Assembly (NCBI RefSeq): GCF_023229105.1
Contig: NZ_JALNZY010000022.1
Span: 1 to 28,899, forward strand
Direction: 5' to 3'
Origin: Sulfurimonas sp.
GTDB taxonomy: Bacteria; Campylobacterota; Campylobacteria; Campylobacterales; Sulfurimonadaceae
Length of the DNA: 28,899 nt
Shown here: positions 14,406 to 22,950 of the stretch, in pieces
Position numbering within the stretch: position 1 is the stretch's first letter
Layout of the letters: every line of letters starts with the position of its first letter
Made by a program: the position numbers and the translations under genes
Notes under the pieces: generated by a model
The model's database searches: none
Told to the model about the DNA's origin: nothing
The model's input: only the letters and a program-made list of their open reading frames with translations

Positions 14406-15053
14406 CTATTTTTGTATTCCATTTAATACAGGAACAAAATCACACTCTTCTAACTCCTCTTTTTGCAAGGAGGTGCCTCTTTTTTTAAAACGCACAATAA
14501 TCTGTTTAGCTCCGACTTGCATGGGAGCTAGTAAAACCCCTCCCTCGCAAAGTTGTTCAAAGAGTTTTGCAGGTATCTCCTTTGCCGTTGCCGAAAAAAG
14601 GATTCTGTCATATGGAGCATACTGCGCCCAGCCGTTTTGCCCATCATCATGTCTTGTGTGAATATTGCTGATGCTAAGCTTTCTAAAACGCGCCTTTGCT
14701 TCTAAGATAAGCGGCTCTATCCTCTCTATAGTAAAAACTCCGCGAAATAGATGTGATAAGACGGCAGCTTGATAACCGCTTCCACAACCTATCTCTAAGA
14801 CCCTGTCAGCACCTTTTGGCTCAAGATACTCTGTCATTTTTGCAACCGTTAACGGCGAGCTTATCCACTGAGCCGAACCCATAGGCAGAGCGTCTAGTTT
14901 ATAGGCATTATGCCTAAAACCTGCCGGAACAAACTCTTCCCTATTGGTTTTTGCTATTGCATCCTTGACGCTTTGACTCAAAGAGAATTTTTTATGGCAC
15001 TCCTCGGCTAGTTTTGCTGTTTTTGTTGCGGTTATTCTATCCAATGCCCACAT
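14406..15053 (-). CDS. pcm: Protein-L-isoaspartate O-methyltransferase
   Basis: A 215-residue PCMT. It methylates isoaspartyl residues in aged proteins with S-adenosylmethionine to start their repair. The substrate-site motif is ISSPLTVAKM (64-73). The S-adenosylmethionine site is VLEIGCGSGYQ (85-95), followed by VFTIERI and GWAQYAPYDRILFSATAKEIP, all standard for the family. Its start overlaps the end of the hydrolase gene upstream by 17 bp, so the two are translationally coupled. The C-terminus is slightly short, but no core motif is lost. Confidence 0.94.
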   Translation of the reverse strand: MWALDRITATKTAKLAEECHKKFSLSQSVKDAIAKTNREEFVPAGFRHNAYKLDALPMGSAQWISSPLTVAKMTEYLEPKGADRVLEIGCGSGYQAAVLSHLFRGVFTIERIEPLILEAKARFRKLSISNIHTRHDDGQNGWAQYAPYDRILFSATAKEIPAKLFEQLCEGGVLLAPMQVGAKQIIVRFKKRGTSLQKEELEECDFVPVLNGIQK

Positions 15054-15777
15054 CCATATATCTTCTCATTTTAACTATCTCTTTTTCATTATATTTAAGC
15101 TCCAAGCAAGCCTTATTTTCATTTCTCACATCTTTACCATGTGGAGTTATAATCCCGCTCATTTTTGTACACTCTTCGTTTTGTGAGTCACTTGCAATAA
15201 CATAACACTGATTAATAATAGCAAGCGCTCTTGTCATGACCATAAAATGCTCTACCCTTAGAACTCCCCACCATGAAGGCACGGCGATAACATCACACCC
15301 CTCAAGCTTTTGCCAAAACTCTTTAAAACGAAGCTCAAAACAGATTAAAATGCCTATTTTAATGCCATCAACTTCAACAATCTTAATATCTTCTCCGTCC
15401 CCTTCTGACATATATTTATGCTCCTCGCCAAAACGAAAAAGTTTTGCCTTTGCTCTCTCATAAACAACCTCTCCATTAAAAAAAATCTTAGCAAAATTAA
15501 AAACATTACCTTCTCTTTTTTCAAGCATAGTTAATATGATTATTTTTTTGTAAGAGGCTTTTTTTAACTCCTCTTCGGCTACCTTAAAAAACTCTACGGC
15601 TTTATCTAAGTTTTCATAATCAAAACCAGTTATAGCAACTTCAGGAGCAACGATTAGTGATTTTTCTGGAGCTTTTTCTACTAACGCTAAAAGAGTTTGT
15701 AAGTTAGTGTTATAGTTTTTTGTCGTTTCAAAAAGAAGCGAGCAGAGTTTATACCCGCTCCCTTTAGAAGTCGTCAT
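15037..15777 (-). CDS. Carbon-nitrogen hydrolase (nitrilase superfamily)
   Basis: A nitrilase-superfamily amidohydrolase of about 246 residues. The Glu-Lys-Cys triad is visible: Glu in APEVAITGFDY (about residue 46), Lys in RAKAKLFRFGEE (about 112) and the nucleophile Cys in ILICFELRF (about 146). SWWGVLRVEHF and ALAIINQCYVIASDS follow as expected. The substrate is not evident; the superfamily includes omega-amidases and amide-repair enzymes. The gene overlaps the end of nrdB, and I chose the ATG one codon after a possible TTG start. AAGGAAG lies upstream inside nrdB. Coupling to nrdB and pcm suggests an nrdB-hydrolase-pcm operon. Confidence 0.88.
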   Translation of the reverse strand: MTTSKGSGYKLCSLLFETTKNYNTNLQTLLALVEKAPEKSLIVAPEVAITGFDYENLDKAVEFFKVAEEELKKASYKKIIILTMLEKREGNVFNFAKIFFNGEVVYERAKAKLFRFGEEHKYMSEGDGEDIKIVEVDGIKIGILICFELRFKEFWQKLEGCDVIAVPSWWGVLRVEHFMVMTRALAIINQCYVIASDSQNEECTKMSGIITPHGKDVRNENKACLELKYNEKEIVKMRRYMDVGIG

Positions 15778-16786
15778 CAAAGCTTAAGCTTCCTTTTGAG
15801 TAGTTTGCAACCGTTCCTTCAAAAAAGTTTGTTTTTTGGTCATTAAATTTTGAGAAATCATCGACCCATTTTATAGGATTTGCTACATTGTAGAGTTTAT
15901 CAAAGCCCACACTATATAATCTGTCATCCGCAAGATATTGAATATACTGCTCTATAATTGCGTCCGTAAGTCCTAAAACTTGCCCGCCTGTGATATATTT
16001 TCCCCAGTTTGACTCAAGCCTGACCGCCTCCTTGAACATCTCTACAACTTCATTTCTAAGCTGCTGTGTAAAGAGATCGGGTCTCTCTTTTCTAAGCGAA
16101 TTGATAAGATTTTGGAAAAGTACCAAATGCGTCACTTCATCTCTTTGGATGAAGCGTATCATCTGAGCAGATCCTAGCATCTTGCCGCTTCTTGCAAGTG
16201 TATAAATATACGCAAACCCACTGTAAAAGTAGATACCCTCAAGTATCTGATTTGCAAAACATGCTTTTACGAAGTTATGCTCGGTCGGATTTTTAGAAAG
16301 TTCCTCATAAACAGCTGCTATCGCATCATTTTTACTTTTAAGCATCATGTCGCGTCGCCAGAGGTCATAAATCTCTTTGGAGTTTGCAGAGATGCTATCA
16401 ACCATAACTGCATAACTTTGTGAATGAAGTGCCTCTTCATAAGCTTGACGAACCAAAATAAGATTAATTTCTGGAGATGTTACATAGGGGTTTATATTGT
16501 CCATAATATTGTTTGTTTGTAGGGAATCCATGAAAATAAGCTGCGCAAGTGCTTTATCATAAGCTGCTTTTTCAACATCGGTAATCTGTTTATAGTCGCT
16601 TACATCACGCGTCATGTCAACTTCTTTTGGAAACCATGTATTATTTAGCATCATCTCCCAAAGATTATATGCCCATTGATATTTTATATCGTTAAGCTCA
16701 AATATTCCAGTCGGGTTACCACCAAATATTCTTCTTTCGTTGATGCTTTCGTTTGATTCAGGATTATATATCTTTTTTCTATTCAT
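15764..16786 (-). CDS. nrdB: Ribonucleotide reductase class I, beta subunit NrdB
   Basis: A 340-residue small subunit of class I ribonucleotide reductase, which holds the di-metal centre and radical needed by NrdA to make dNTPs. Iron ligands are visible: D87 (FMDSLQ), E118 and H121 in EEALHSQSY, a later Glu in ILEGIYFYSGF, and Glu/His in RDEVTHLVLF. The spacing E118-x2-H121-x3-Y125 keeps the radical tyrosine, so this is a canonical tyrosyl-radical type. NrdA is not in the window. The ATG has AGGAGAAG upstream, and a TATAAT sits about 25 bp before the start. The C-terminal tail ends in SFDDDF, the type of acidic peptide that docks NrdA. Confidence 0.96.
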   Translation of the reverse strand: MNRKKIYNPESNESINERRIFGGNPTGIFELNDIKYQWAYNLWEMMLNNTWFPKEVDMTRDVSDYKQITDVEKAAYDKALAQLIFMDSLQTNNIMDNINPYVTSPEINLILVRQAYEEALHSQSYAVMVDSISANSKEIYDLWRRDMMLKSKNDAIAAVYEELSKNPTEHNFVKACFANQILEGIYFYSGFAYIYTLARSGKMLGSAQMIRFIQRDEVTHLVLFQNLINSLRKERPDLFTQQLRNEVVEMFKEAVRLESNWGKYITGGQVLGLTDAIIEQYIQYLADDRLYSVGFDKLYNVANPIKWVDDFSKFNDQKTNFFEGTVANYSKGSLSFDDDF

Positions 16787-16812
16787 CTCTTCTCCTAAAA
16801 ATTCAGTATAGG

Positions 16813-16818
16813 ATTATA
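16813..16818 (-). promoter_or_regulatory. nrdB: -10 box (TATAAT) for nrdB
   Basis: A perfect TATAAT on the minus strand with a short leader (~20 nt) containing AGGAGAAG. I do not see a convincing NrdR box pair next to it. Confidence 0.5.
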
Positions 16819-16905
16819 TCTATATGAAGGTTTTTTTTTGATAAAAGCAATATTATAAATTTTACTCAAATAAAATATCTCTATCTTACATAAAATTTTA
16901 AAGCG

Positions 16906-16911
16906 TATAAT
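16906..16911 (+). promoter_or_regulatory. -10 box (TATAAT) for msrBA
   Basis: A perfect TATAAT 26 nt before the GTG start, followed by AAAAGGAG as ribosome-binding site. It is divergent from the nrdB promoter across the 151-bp spacer. Confidence 0.5.
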
Positions 16912-16937
16912 AGAACAAATTCAAAAAGGAGTAATGT

Positions 16938-17864
16938 GTGAAAAATTTTATAATTTTCATACTCATAATAATTACTATGAATGCATCTGATTTAAAACCA
17001 TGGGGTTCAAAAATAGAAAAACTTAGCCAAGAGGAAAAAAATATAGTTATCAACAAAGGTACTGAGCGGCCTTTTTCAGGTAAATATACAAATGAGAAAT
17101 CAAGAGGGATTTACACATGCAAGATTTGTGATGCTCCGCTTTATGACTCTAGTGATAAGTTTGATTCTGGCTCAGGCTGGCCAAGCTTTGATGATGCGAT
17201 AGAGGGTGCCATTAAGAGAGTTCCCGATAGTGACGGCAGACGTGTAGAGATAGTCTGCGCCAACTGCGGTGCACATTTGGGTCATGTTTTTGAGGGCGAG
17301 GGTTTTACTTCCAAAAACACAAGACACTGTGTTAACTCATTATCGCTAAATCTTAAAAAAAAGCCTGATATTAAAGATGAAAATCTCTCCTATGCTTACT
17401 TTGCAGGCGGCTGTTTTTGGGGTGTAGAGTATTATCTGGAAAAATTAAACGGTGTAAGGGAGGTAATCTCAGGTTTTATGGGTGGACATGTAAAAAATCC
17501 TAGCTACTATGATGTTGTCCGCTCAAATACTGGGCATCTTGAAGCCGTTGAAGTTATTTATGACAAAAATAAAATATCTTACGAAGAGATAGCTAAGACT
17601 TTTTTTGAGATTCACGATCCCACTCAAACTAATGGACAAGGTCCTGATATAGGAGAACAGTATCTCTCCGCAGTTTTTGTAAATAACCAACAAGAGAGAG
17701 AAATAGCATCTAAGCTGATAGCAAAACTTGAAGCCAACGGCTATAAAGTTGCCACTAAGATAGTTGAAAAATCGGAATTTTATCCGGCAGATGAGAGTCA
17801 TCAAAACTATTATGGGAAAAAGGGAAGTACACCCTACTGTCATGGATATATAAAGAGATTTTAA
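16938..17864 (+). CDS. msrBA: Exported bifunctional methionine sulfoxide reductase (MsrB-MsrA)
   Basis: A 308-residue fusion of MsrB (about 22-140) and MsrA (about 150-308). It reduces R- and S-methionine sulfoxide in oxidised proteins. In MsrB, zinc cysteines form CKIC (C61, C64) and CANC (C107, C110), and the catalytic Cys131 is in RHCVNS. In MsrA, the catalytic Cys159 is in AGGCFWGVE; GEQYLSAVF and YPADESHQNYY follow, and a C-terminal Cys (STPYCHGY) can be the resolving one. The first ~16 residues are a signal peptide, so the enzyme should repair envelope proteins. The start is GTG with AAGGAG upstream; the nearby ATG is in another frame that stops at once. The order B-A is the reverse of the more familiar A-B fusion. 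Confidence 0.93.
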   Translation: MKNFIIFILIIITMNASDLKPWGSKIEKLSQEEKNIVINKGTERPFSGKYTNEKSRGIYTCKICDAPLYDSSDKFDSGSGWPSFDDAIEGAIKRVPDSDGRRVEIVCANCGAHLGHVFEGEGFTSKNTRHCVNSLSLNLKKKPDIKDENLSYAYFAGGCFWGVEYYLEKLNGVREVISGFMGGHVKNPSYYDVVRSNTGHLEAVEVIYDKNKISYEEIAKTFFEIHDPTQTNGQGPDIGEQYLSAVFVNNQQEREIASKLIAKLEANGYKVATKIVEKSEFYPADESHQNYYGKKGSTPYCHGYIKRF

Positions 17865-17900
17865 CTGATATAATTCATCCATTTTTTTAAAAAACTTCGT

Positions 17901-17940
17901 TTTGTGGCAGGGACAAATGTCCTAAAAACCGCCATTTTAC
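17901..17940. repeat. Palindromic intergenic segment, possible dispersed repeat
   Basis: GGACA-AA-TGTCC (17911-17922) is nested inside TGGC ... GCCA (17905-17908, 17931-17934). It is GC-richer than the flanks and resembles a small folded intergenic repeat unit. Whether it recurs in the genome cannot be judged from one copy. Confidence 0.3.
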
Positions 17941-17952
17941 ACCAGATTAGTT

Positions 17953-17983
17953 ACTAACTTCTTGCAGTTTGCAAGAAGTTAGT
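17953..17983. terminator. Strong hairpin between msrBA and typA
   Basis: A perfect 14-bp inverted repeat (ACTAACTTCTTGCA / TGCAAGAAGTTAGT) with a 3-nt loop, 9 bp past the typA stop. It is between convergent genes and can act on both strands. No clear U tract follows on either strand, so intrinsic termination efficiency is uncertain; it may also stabilise the 3' ends. Confidence 0.65.
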
Positions 17984-17992
17984 TATAGAAGA

Positions 17993-19795
17993 TTATTTGC
18001 GAGAGTATCTTTTTCTTTCGTTTTCAGTTAGAAATTTTTTACGAATACGAATACTCTTAGGTGTTACCTCAAGTAGTTCATCGTCCTCTATCCACTCTAG
18101 TGCACGCTCTAGTGACATATCACGAGGAGGAATAAGTTTAATAGCTTCATCTGCACCGCTTGAGCGAACGTTTGATTGTGCTTTTCCTTTGATAGGATTT
18201 ACCACTAAATCGTTTGAACGTGAGTGCTCACCGATAATCATACCTTCATATACTTTTGTTTGAGGTCCTATAAAAAGAACTCCGCGGTCTTGAATATTAA
18301 AGAGTGAGTACGCTAAAGTTTCACCGTTTTCCATACTTACAAGCGCACCGTAACTTCTTGATTCAACGGCTCCGCTGTATGGACGAAAATCTAAGAATGA
18401 GTGGTTCATAATACCCTCACCTTTAGTATCTGTCAAAAATTGACCACGAAATCCAATTAATGCACGAGCAGGAATTTCAAACTCAATTCTTTGAAAACCT
18501 TGTCCCATTGGAACCATAGATTTCATTTCTGCTTTTCTTTTTCCAAGACGCTCAATTACGGTACCGCTTAACTCTTCAGGAATATCAATAACTAGATGTT
18601 CAAACGGCTCACATTTAACACCCTCAATCTCTTTTACGATAACTTCTGGGCGACCTACGCCAAATTCAAAGTTTTCACGTCTCATATTTTCGGCTAAAAT
18701 TGTAATCTGTAACTCGCCGCGTCCTGAAACTTTAAATTTACCCTCGCCTACAAGTTCAAGTCTCATAGCAACGTTTGTTGTCATCTCAGCTTCGAGTCTA
18801 TCTTTGAGTTTGTTAGAAGTTACGTGTTTTCCTTCTTGTCCTGCAAGAGGAGAGTCATTTACGGAAAAAATAACTGTTAATGTCGGCTCTTCGATATGCA
18901 TCGGATCAAGCGGCATTGGGTTAGCAGGGTCGCAGATAGTATCTCCTACATCTACAGTTTCTAAACCTGCAAATGCAACGATATCTCCAGCTTCAGCTTC
19001 TTGAATCTCCATACGGTTAAGTCCGTGAAAACCAATAAGCTTAGAAATACGCCCTTTTACAAGTTCGCCGTCAGCTTTTGCAAGCATAACGTTGTCACCT
19101 TTTCTAATTACCCCGTTAAAGATACGAGAAATTCCTATCTTACCAACATAGTTATCATAGTCAAGCGTAAATACCTGTGCCTGTGTATGATTTTCTCTAT
19201 CCCCCTCAGGCTCCGGTATATGCTTTAAAATAGTTTCAAAGATACACTCAAAGTTTCCATCCGGGTCTGCCATGTCAAGCTTTGCAATACCATCGCGCGC
19301 AGCAGCATAAATGATAGGAAAATCAAGTTGATCTTCTGTTGCATCCATAGCAGCAAAAAGGTCAAACATCTCATCTACAACTCTCTCTGGATCTGCTGAG
19401 GGCTTATCAATCTTATTGATAACAACAATCGGTTTTTTACCGAGTGCAAGCATCTTCTTAACAACGAACTTAGTTTGAGGCATAACACCCTCATAGGCAT
19501 CAACAAGTACCAAAACACCATCTACCATCTTTAAAACACGCTCAACTTCACCACCAAAATCGGCGTGACCCGGAGTATCTATAATATTAATTTTATAATC
19601 TTTATAGCGAATTGCGGTGTTTTTTGAGAGAATCGTAATACCACGTTCTTTTTCTAAAGCATTACTATCCATTGCTCTTTCATCATGTTGCTCATGAGTT
19701 CCGTATGTTCCCGACTGCTCTAGTAGTCCATCAACCATGGTTGTTTTACCATGGTCAACATGGGCAATTACTGCAATATTTCTAATCTTTTGCAC
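17993..19795 (-). CDS. typA: Ribosome-associated GTPase TypA/BipA
   Basis: A 600-residue translational GTPase of the EF-G-like BipA family, which binds 70S ribosomes and helps large-subunit assembly and stress adaptation. GTPase motifs are AHVDHGKTT (11-19), RGIT, DTPGHADFGGEVERVL and NKIDKPSADP. Later EF-G-like domains show GEGKFKVSGRGELQI and the BipA-type REN/GRPEV region. The BipA-specific C-terminus carries GEHSRSNDLVVNPIKGK. The start is GTG with AAGGAAG 4 nt before it. A TATAAT on the minus strand (19849-19854) gives a ~45-nt leader. It is monocistronic and divergent from the CCA-type gene. Confidence 0.97.
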   Translation of the reverse strand: MQKIRNIAVIAHVDHGKTTMVDGLLEQSGTYGTHEQHDERAMDSNALEKERGITILSKNTAIRYKDYKINIIDTPGHADFGGEVERVLKMVDGVLVLVDAYEGVMPQTKFVVKKMLALGKKPIVVINKIDKPSADPERVVDEMFDLFAAMDATEDQLDFPIIYAAARDGIAKLDMADPDGNFECIFETILKHIPEPEGDRENHTQAQVFTLDYDNYVGKIGISRIFNGVIRKGDNVMLAKADGELVKGRISKLIGFHGLNRMEIQEAEAGDIVAFAGLETVDVGDTICDPANPMPLDPMHIEEPTLTVIFSVNDSPLAGQEGKHVTSNKLKDRLEAEMTTNVAMRLELVGEGKFKVSGRGELQITILAENMRRENFEFGVGRPEVIVKEIEGVKCEPFEHLVIDIPEELSGTVIERLGKRKAEMKSMVPMGQGFQRIEFEIPARALIGFRGQFLTDTKGEGIMNHSFLDFRPYSGAVESRSYGALVSMENGETLAYSLFNIQDRGVLFIGPQTKVYEGMIIGEHSRSNDLVVNPIKGKAQSNVRSSGADEAIKLIPPRDMSLERALEWIEDDELLEVTPKSIRIRKKFLTENERKRYSRK

Positions 19796-19848
19796 AAGGC
19801 TTCCTTCTTTGGCTTATTAAATATAAAACCAAGATAAAAATTTTTGCG

Positions 19849-19854
19849 ATTATA
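19849..19854 (-). promoter_or_regulatory. typA: -10 box (TATAAT) for typA
   Basis: A perfect minus-strand TATAAT about 54 bp before the typA GTG, in the 110-bp divergent spacer. Confidence 0.5.
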
Positions 19855-19867
19855 CCTAAAATAGTGT

Positions 19868-19873
19868 TATAAT
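19868..19873 (+). promoter_or_regulatory. Extended -10 box (TGTTATAAT) for the nucleotidyltransferase gene
   Basis: A perfect TATAAT with the TGn extension, 32 nt before the ATG. It is back-to-back with the typA -10, leaving 13 bp between the two hexamers, so the two promoters may compete. Confidence 0.55.
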
Positions 19874-19905
19874 ATATTTAAAATAAAAAGAGATACTCAA
19901 TATTT

Positions 19906-21150
19906 ATGATTATGATGATTAATTACCCAGATAAATTAAATATTATATTTGACAAATTATATAATTTGGGTATTAAACCTATAATTGTAGGAGGCTTTAT
20001 TAGGGATTCTCTTGTTAGAATTGATTCTAAAGATATAGATATAGAAGTTTATGGAATCTCCTCTTTTTTAGAGTTGCAAAATATATTAAAAGAGTTCGGC
20101 TCTGTTAATGTCGTGGGAAAAAGTTTTGGAGTTTGCAAACTATACTTTGAAGATTATGATTTAGACTTCTCGTTTCCAAGGATTGATAATAAAGTTCAAC
20201 CTGGACATAAAGGATTTGAGATAGCCATAGATACAACACTTGATTTTAAAACTGCAACATCAAGAAGAGATTTTACGATAAACTCTATAGGTTATGATGT
20301 CTTAAAAAAAGAAATACTAGACCCATTTGGTGGAATTGATGACTTTAAAAACAAGATACTTAGAGCTGTAAATTTAGAGAGTTTTAGCCAAGACCCTCTT
20401 AGAGTTTTAAGAGCTATTCAATTTGCTGCAAGATTTAATCTCAAAATTGAAGATAATCTTTTTTCTACATGTAAAGATATGGTTTTAAAAGGGATGTTAG
20501 AAGAACTTCCTAAAGAGAGAATATTTGAGGAGGTAAAAAAACTTCTTCTTTATGCAAAAAAACCTTCACATGGATTTGAACTTTTAAAAGAGTTTGGTAG
20601 CAACATATATACTCAAAATCTATCCGTTATAGATGCTATAGCAAAACAAAAAACAACTAACAATCAAACAAATCTTGTTTTAATGTTAGCGGGTCTTTGT
20701 TATAACCTTTCTCAAAAAGAGGCTCAAAATTTTATACAAAAATTAACAGATGAGAAAGAACTTTTACAAAGGTCTCTTCTGCTTGTTAAAAAACATAATG
20801 ATACAAATACTCTATATAAAAATTCTCTAAGTGACTATTACCTATATAAACTCGCTGCTGAAGTAAATATAGATGAGCTTCTTATTTTAAAAAGTGCAAT
20901 TTATCTTACAAACGATAACACAAAAGCTTTTAAAACTGTTCAAGAGATAAAAAAAAGAGCAAAAGAACTAAATATATTAGACAAAAAACTCCCGGCTATT
21001 TTAATGGGAAGAGATATTTTAAAGTTTGCTCTTAAGCCCTCGCCTCTATTTTCAAAAATCATCTCTGATGCTTATGATGCTCAAATGCATGGCAAATTTT
21101 CTAACCATGACAGCGCACTTCTTTGGTTAAAAAATTATTTAAAGTCTTGA
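19906..21150 (+). CDS. cca: CCA tRNA nucleotidyltransferase / poly(A) polymerase family
   Basis: A 414-residue class II nucleotidyltransferase. The catalytic head shows VGGFIRDSL (28-36) and the metal carboxylates in DIDIE (D43, D45). SRRDFTINSIGYD (119-131) is the flexible-loop/nucleotide motif. DPLRVLRAIQFAARF and LPKERIFEEVKKLL are the neck and template motifs. The C-terminus lacks an obvious HD phosphatase domain. CCA-adding enzymes build or repair the tRNA 3' CCA end; poly(A) polymerases share these motifs and cannot be excluded. The first of three close ATGs (codons 1, 3, 4) is assumed; only a weak AAAGAG precedes it. The 3' end overlaps convergent queF by 12 bp. Confidence 0.88.
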   Translation: MIMMINYPDKLNIIFDKLYNLGIKPIIVGGFIRDSLVRIDSKDIDIEVYGISSFLELQNILKEFGSVNVVGKSFGVCKLYFEDYDLDFSFPRIDNKVQPGHKGFEIAIDTTLDFKTATSRRDFTINSIGYDVLKKEILDPFGGIDDFKNKILRAVNLESFSQDPLRVLRAIQFAARFNLKIEDNLFSTCKDMVLKGMLEELPKERIFEEVKKLLLYAKKPSHGFELLKEFGSNIYTQNLSVIDAIAKQKTTNNQTNLVLMLAGLCYNLSQKEAQNFIQKLTDEKELLQRSLLLVKKHNDTNTLYKNSLSDYYLYKLAAEVNIDELLILKSAIYLTNDNTKAFKTVQEIKKRAKELNILDKKLPAILMGRDILKFALKPSPLFSKIISDAYDAQMHGKFSNHDSALLWLKNYLKS

Positions 21151-21516
21151 GCTATCAATCTCTATAACAGTGTGAACATTTCCTCTTGGATTATAATTGG
21201 CTACTACTTTCATATATTTTGGTTTTAGTTTTTTCTCTAAAACTTCATATATCTCATTTGCACTGTTTTCATGAGAGATGTGTCTATCTCTAAATGAATT
21301 TATATAAAGTTTTATAGCTTTTAATTCAACTACCCATGCATCAGGCGTATATTCTAAATATATAGTTGCATAATCAGGATATCCGCTTCTTGGACATAGA
21401 CATGAAAACTCCGGAAGTGTCATCTTTATAAGATAATTTCTTTTATGCTCATTTGGCCAAATCTCCAAATCTTTTTCTACATCAAACTCATTAATAATTT
21501 TTTCACCATACTTCAT
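21139..21516 (-). CDS. queF: NADPH-dependent preQ0 reductase QueF
   Basis: A 125-residue type I (short) QueF, reducing the nitrile of 7-cyano-7-deazaguanine to preQ1 in queuosine biosynthesis. The catalytic Cys41 and Asp48 lie in FSCLCPRSGYPD (37-48). The QueF motif ELKAIKLYINSFR (64-76) and HENSANEIY follow. The start is the ATG at codon 8 of a longer frame: GAGGAG stands 6 nt before it, whereas the upstream TTG has no such signal. It begins 1 bp after the stop of the GGDEF-EAL gene, so translation is coupled. It is the last gene of the gyrB cluster. Queuosine genes other than queF are not present here. Confidence 0.95.
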   Translation of the reverse strand: MKYGEKIINEFDVEKDLEIWPNEHKRNYLIKMTLPEFSCLCPRSGYPDYATIYLEYTPDAWVVELKAIKLYINSFRDRHISHENSANEIYEVLEKKLKPKYMKVVANYNPRGNVHTVIEIDSSRL

Positions 21517-21517
21517 A

Positions 21518-22936
21518 CTAACTCCTCTTTTTTTCAATTTTTTCTAAAGGTGCCAAATACCTGCCCTGCATGTAATCTACTCCTAGCTCCTTTGCTAAAG
21601 TGTAACAATTTTGATTTTCAATCATCTTAATCCATGTTTTAAGACCCTTTTCATGTGCCATAACATTAAAACCACTTATAATATTTTTATATACTCCCTC
21701 ATCGCTATTTTTAGTATAGTACGAGTCAAATCTAACTATATCAATATCTAAATCCCGTAAATATAAAAAACTCGTATGTAACGAAGCTAATCTATCTACA
21801 GCTATAAGAACTCCCAAACTTCTTAACTGCTGCAGAGTTGCATTAAATTTATCTACTCTCGGATAATATTCACTTTCTTGAAAAAGCAGTATAATTCTAT
21901 TTTTTGCACACTCATTTTTTGTAAAAATTTCTTTAATTTTTGTTAAAACAGTGGAATTTCTCAAAGAAGTAGGTGATATTTGAATTGCAAATTTATTACC
22001 GTCGGATTGAGTACACATATTTATTACTTTTTCTAAAACTATAAGATCATAATTACCCATCAATCTTAATTTATCTAAAATTTTCATATAATTCTTTTGA
22101 TGAAGCAATTTTTCATCTTCCGTTTCTAATTTTACAAAACACTCTTTAAAAACTTCTACTTCTTTTTCAAAAACAGTTTGTGTATAAATTACTAAATCTT
22201 TTCTTTTAATAGCATTTATAACGCTATATTCAAGTTCATTTGGATTTATATCTTCATCTATATATTTTGCCGTTAATTTAGAACTTTTATTTTTATCTTG
22301 CAATTCAAAAAGATTTTCGATTAAATAATCAATATCTTTTGAAAAAGTTATATCATTTAAAACACCTGATATCTGAATCTCTATATCATCAATCTTAAAC
22401 TCTTCACTCTTAAGACACATTAACTCTATAATTGTTTTATATCTATTTTTATCTCCATGCACTCCAATTATAAAATCACCGCCTTTTATGCGCCCTACCG
22501 AAATATTGTATATATCTTTTGATTTTAAATATTCAACTATCCAATTAAGAGTTTCAAAAAGTACTTTATCACCGATTTTAATGCCATAGCGACTATTTAT
22601 TTCATAAAGATTATCAACACTTAAAAGTATAAGTGTGTACTCTTTAGATGTTTTTATCTTCTTTTTTAAATACTCATATATATACTCTCTTGTAAAAGCT
22701 TTTGATACACTATCAATTATTTTAGTATCAAAACCTTTATATATAAGATAAAAAATAAAATAGATGCTAAATACTAAAATTAGAATTGATTCAATGTAAA
22801 ATGAGGTATTTAAAGTTTCTTGACTTGTACTAAATGTATGAAAAACTAAAGCAATAACAAGAGCAAAAATAGGAAGCACCATCCTAAGTGCTAACTTAAA
22901 ACGGTACTCTCTCTCTTTAATTTCTGGAAGTAACAT
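21518..22936 (-). CDS. Degenerate GGDEF-EAL membrane protein
   Basis: A 472-residue protein with two N-terminal membrane segments (about 17-36 and 47-67), then a GGDEF-like domain (about 80-215) and an EAL-like domain (about 235-465). The cyclase signature is reduced to GRIKGGDFIIG, lacking the catalytic Glu of GGDEF. In the EAL part the motif is ECF (265-267), and the usual N is Q in IQISPTSL. The DD of DDFG is DR (380-381) and the catalytic Lys is replaced by Arg in IVRFDSYY. Only the overall fold and some residues (E353, Q456) remain. It most likely neither makes nor cleaves cyclic di-GMP but may bind it or act by protein contact. It sits 14 bp after gyrB and 1 bp before queF. Confidence 0.85.
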   Translation of the reverse strand: MLLPEIKEREYRFKLALRMVLPIFALVIALVFHTFSTSQETLNTSFYIESILILVFSIYFIFYLIYKGFDTKIIDSVSKAFTREYIYEYLKKKIKTSKEYTLILLSVDNLYEINSRYGIKIGDKVLFETLNWIVEYLKSKDIYNISVGRIKGGDFIIGVHGDKNRYKTIIELMCLKSEEFKIDDIEIQISGVLNDITFSKDIDYLIENLFELQDKNKSSKLTAKYIDEDINPNELEYSVINAIKRKDLVIYTQTVFEKEVEVFKECFVKLETEDEKLLHQKNYMKILDKLRLMGNYDLIVLEKVINMCTQSDGNKFAIQISPTSLRNSTVLTKIKEIFTKNECAKNRIILLFQESEYYPRVDKFNATLQQLRSLGVLIAVDRLASLHTSFLYLRDLDIDIVRFDSYYTKNSDEGVYKNIISGFNVMAHEKGLKTWIKMIENQNCYTLAKELGVDYMQGRYLAPLEKIEKKRS

Positions 22937-22950
22937 ATATTACTGAGATG

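Noticed and set aside
21517..21537. Upstream TTG start for queF adding seven residues
   Set aside because: It would overlap the previous gene and lacks a ribosome-binding site, whereas the ATG at 21516 has GAGGAG before it.
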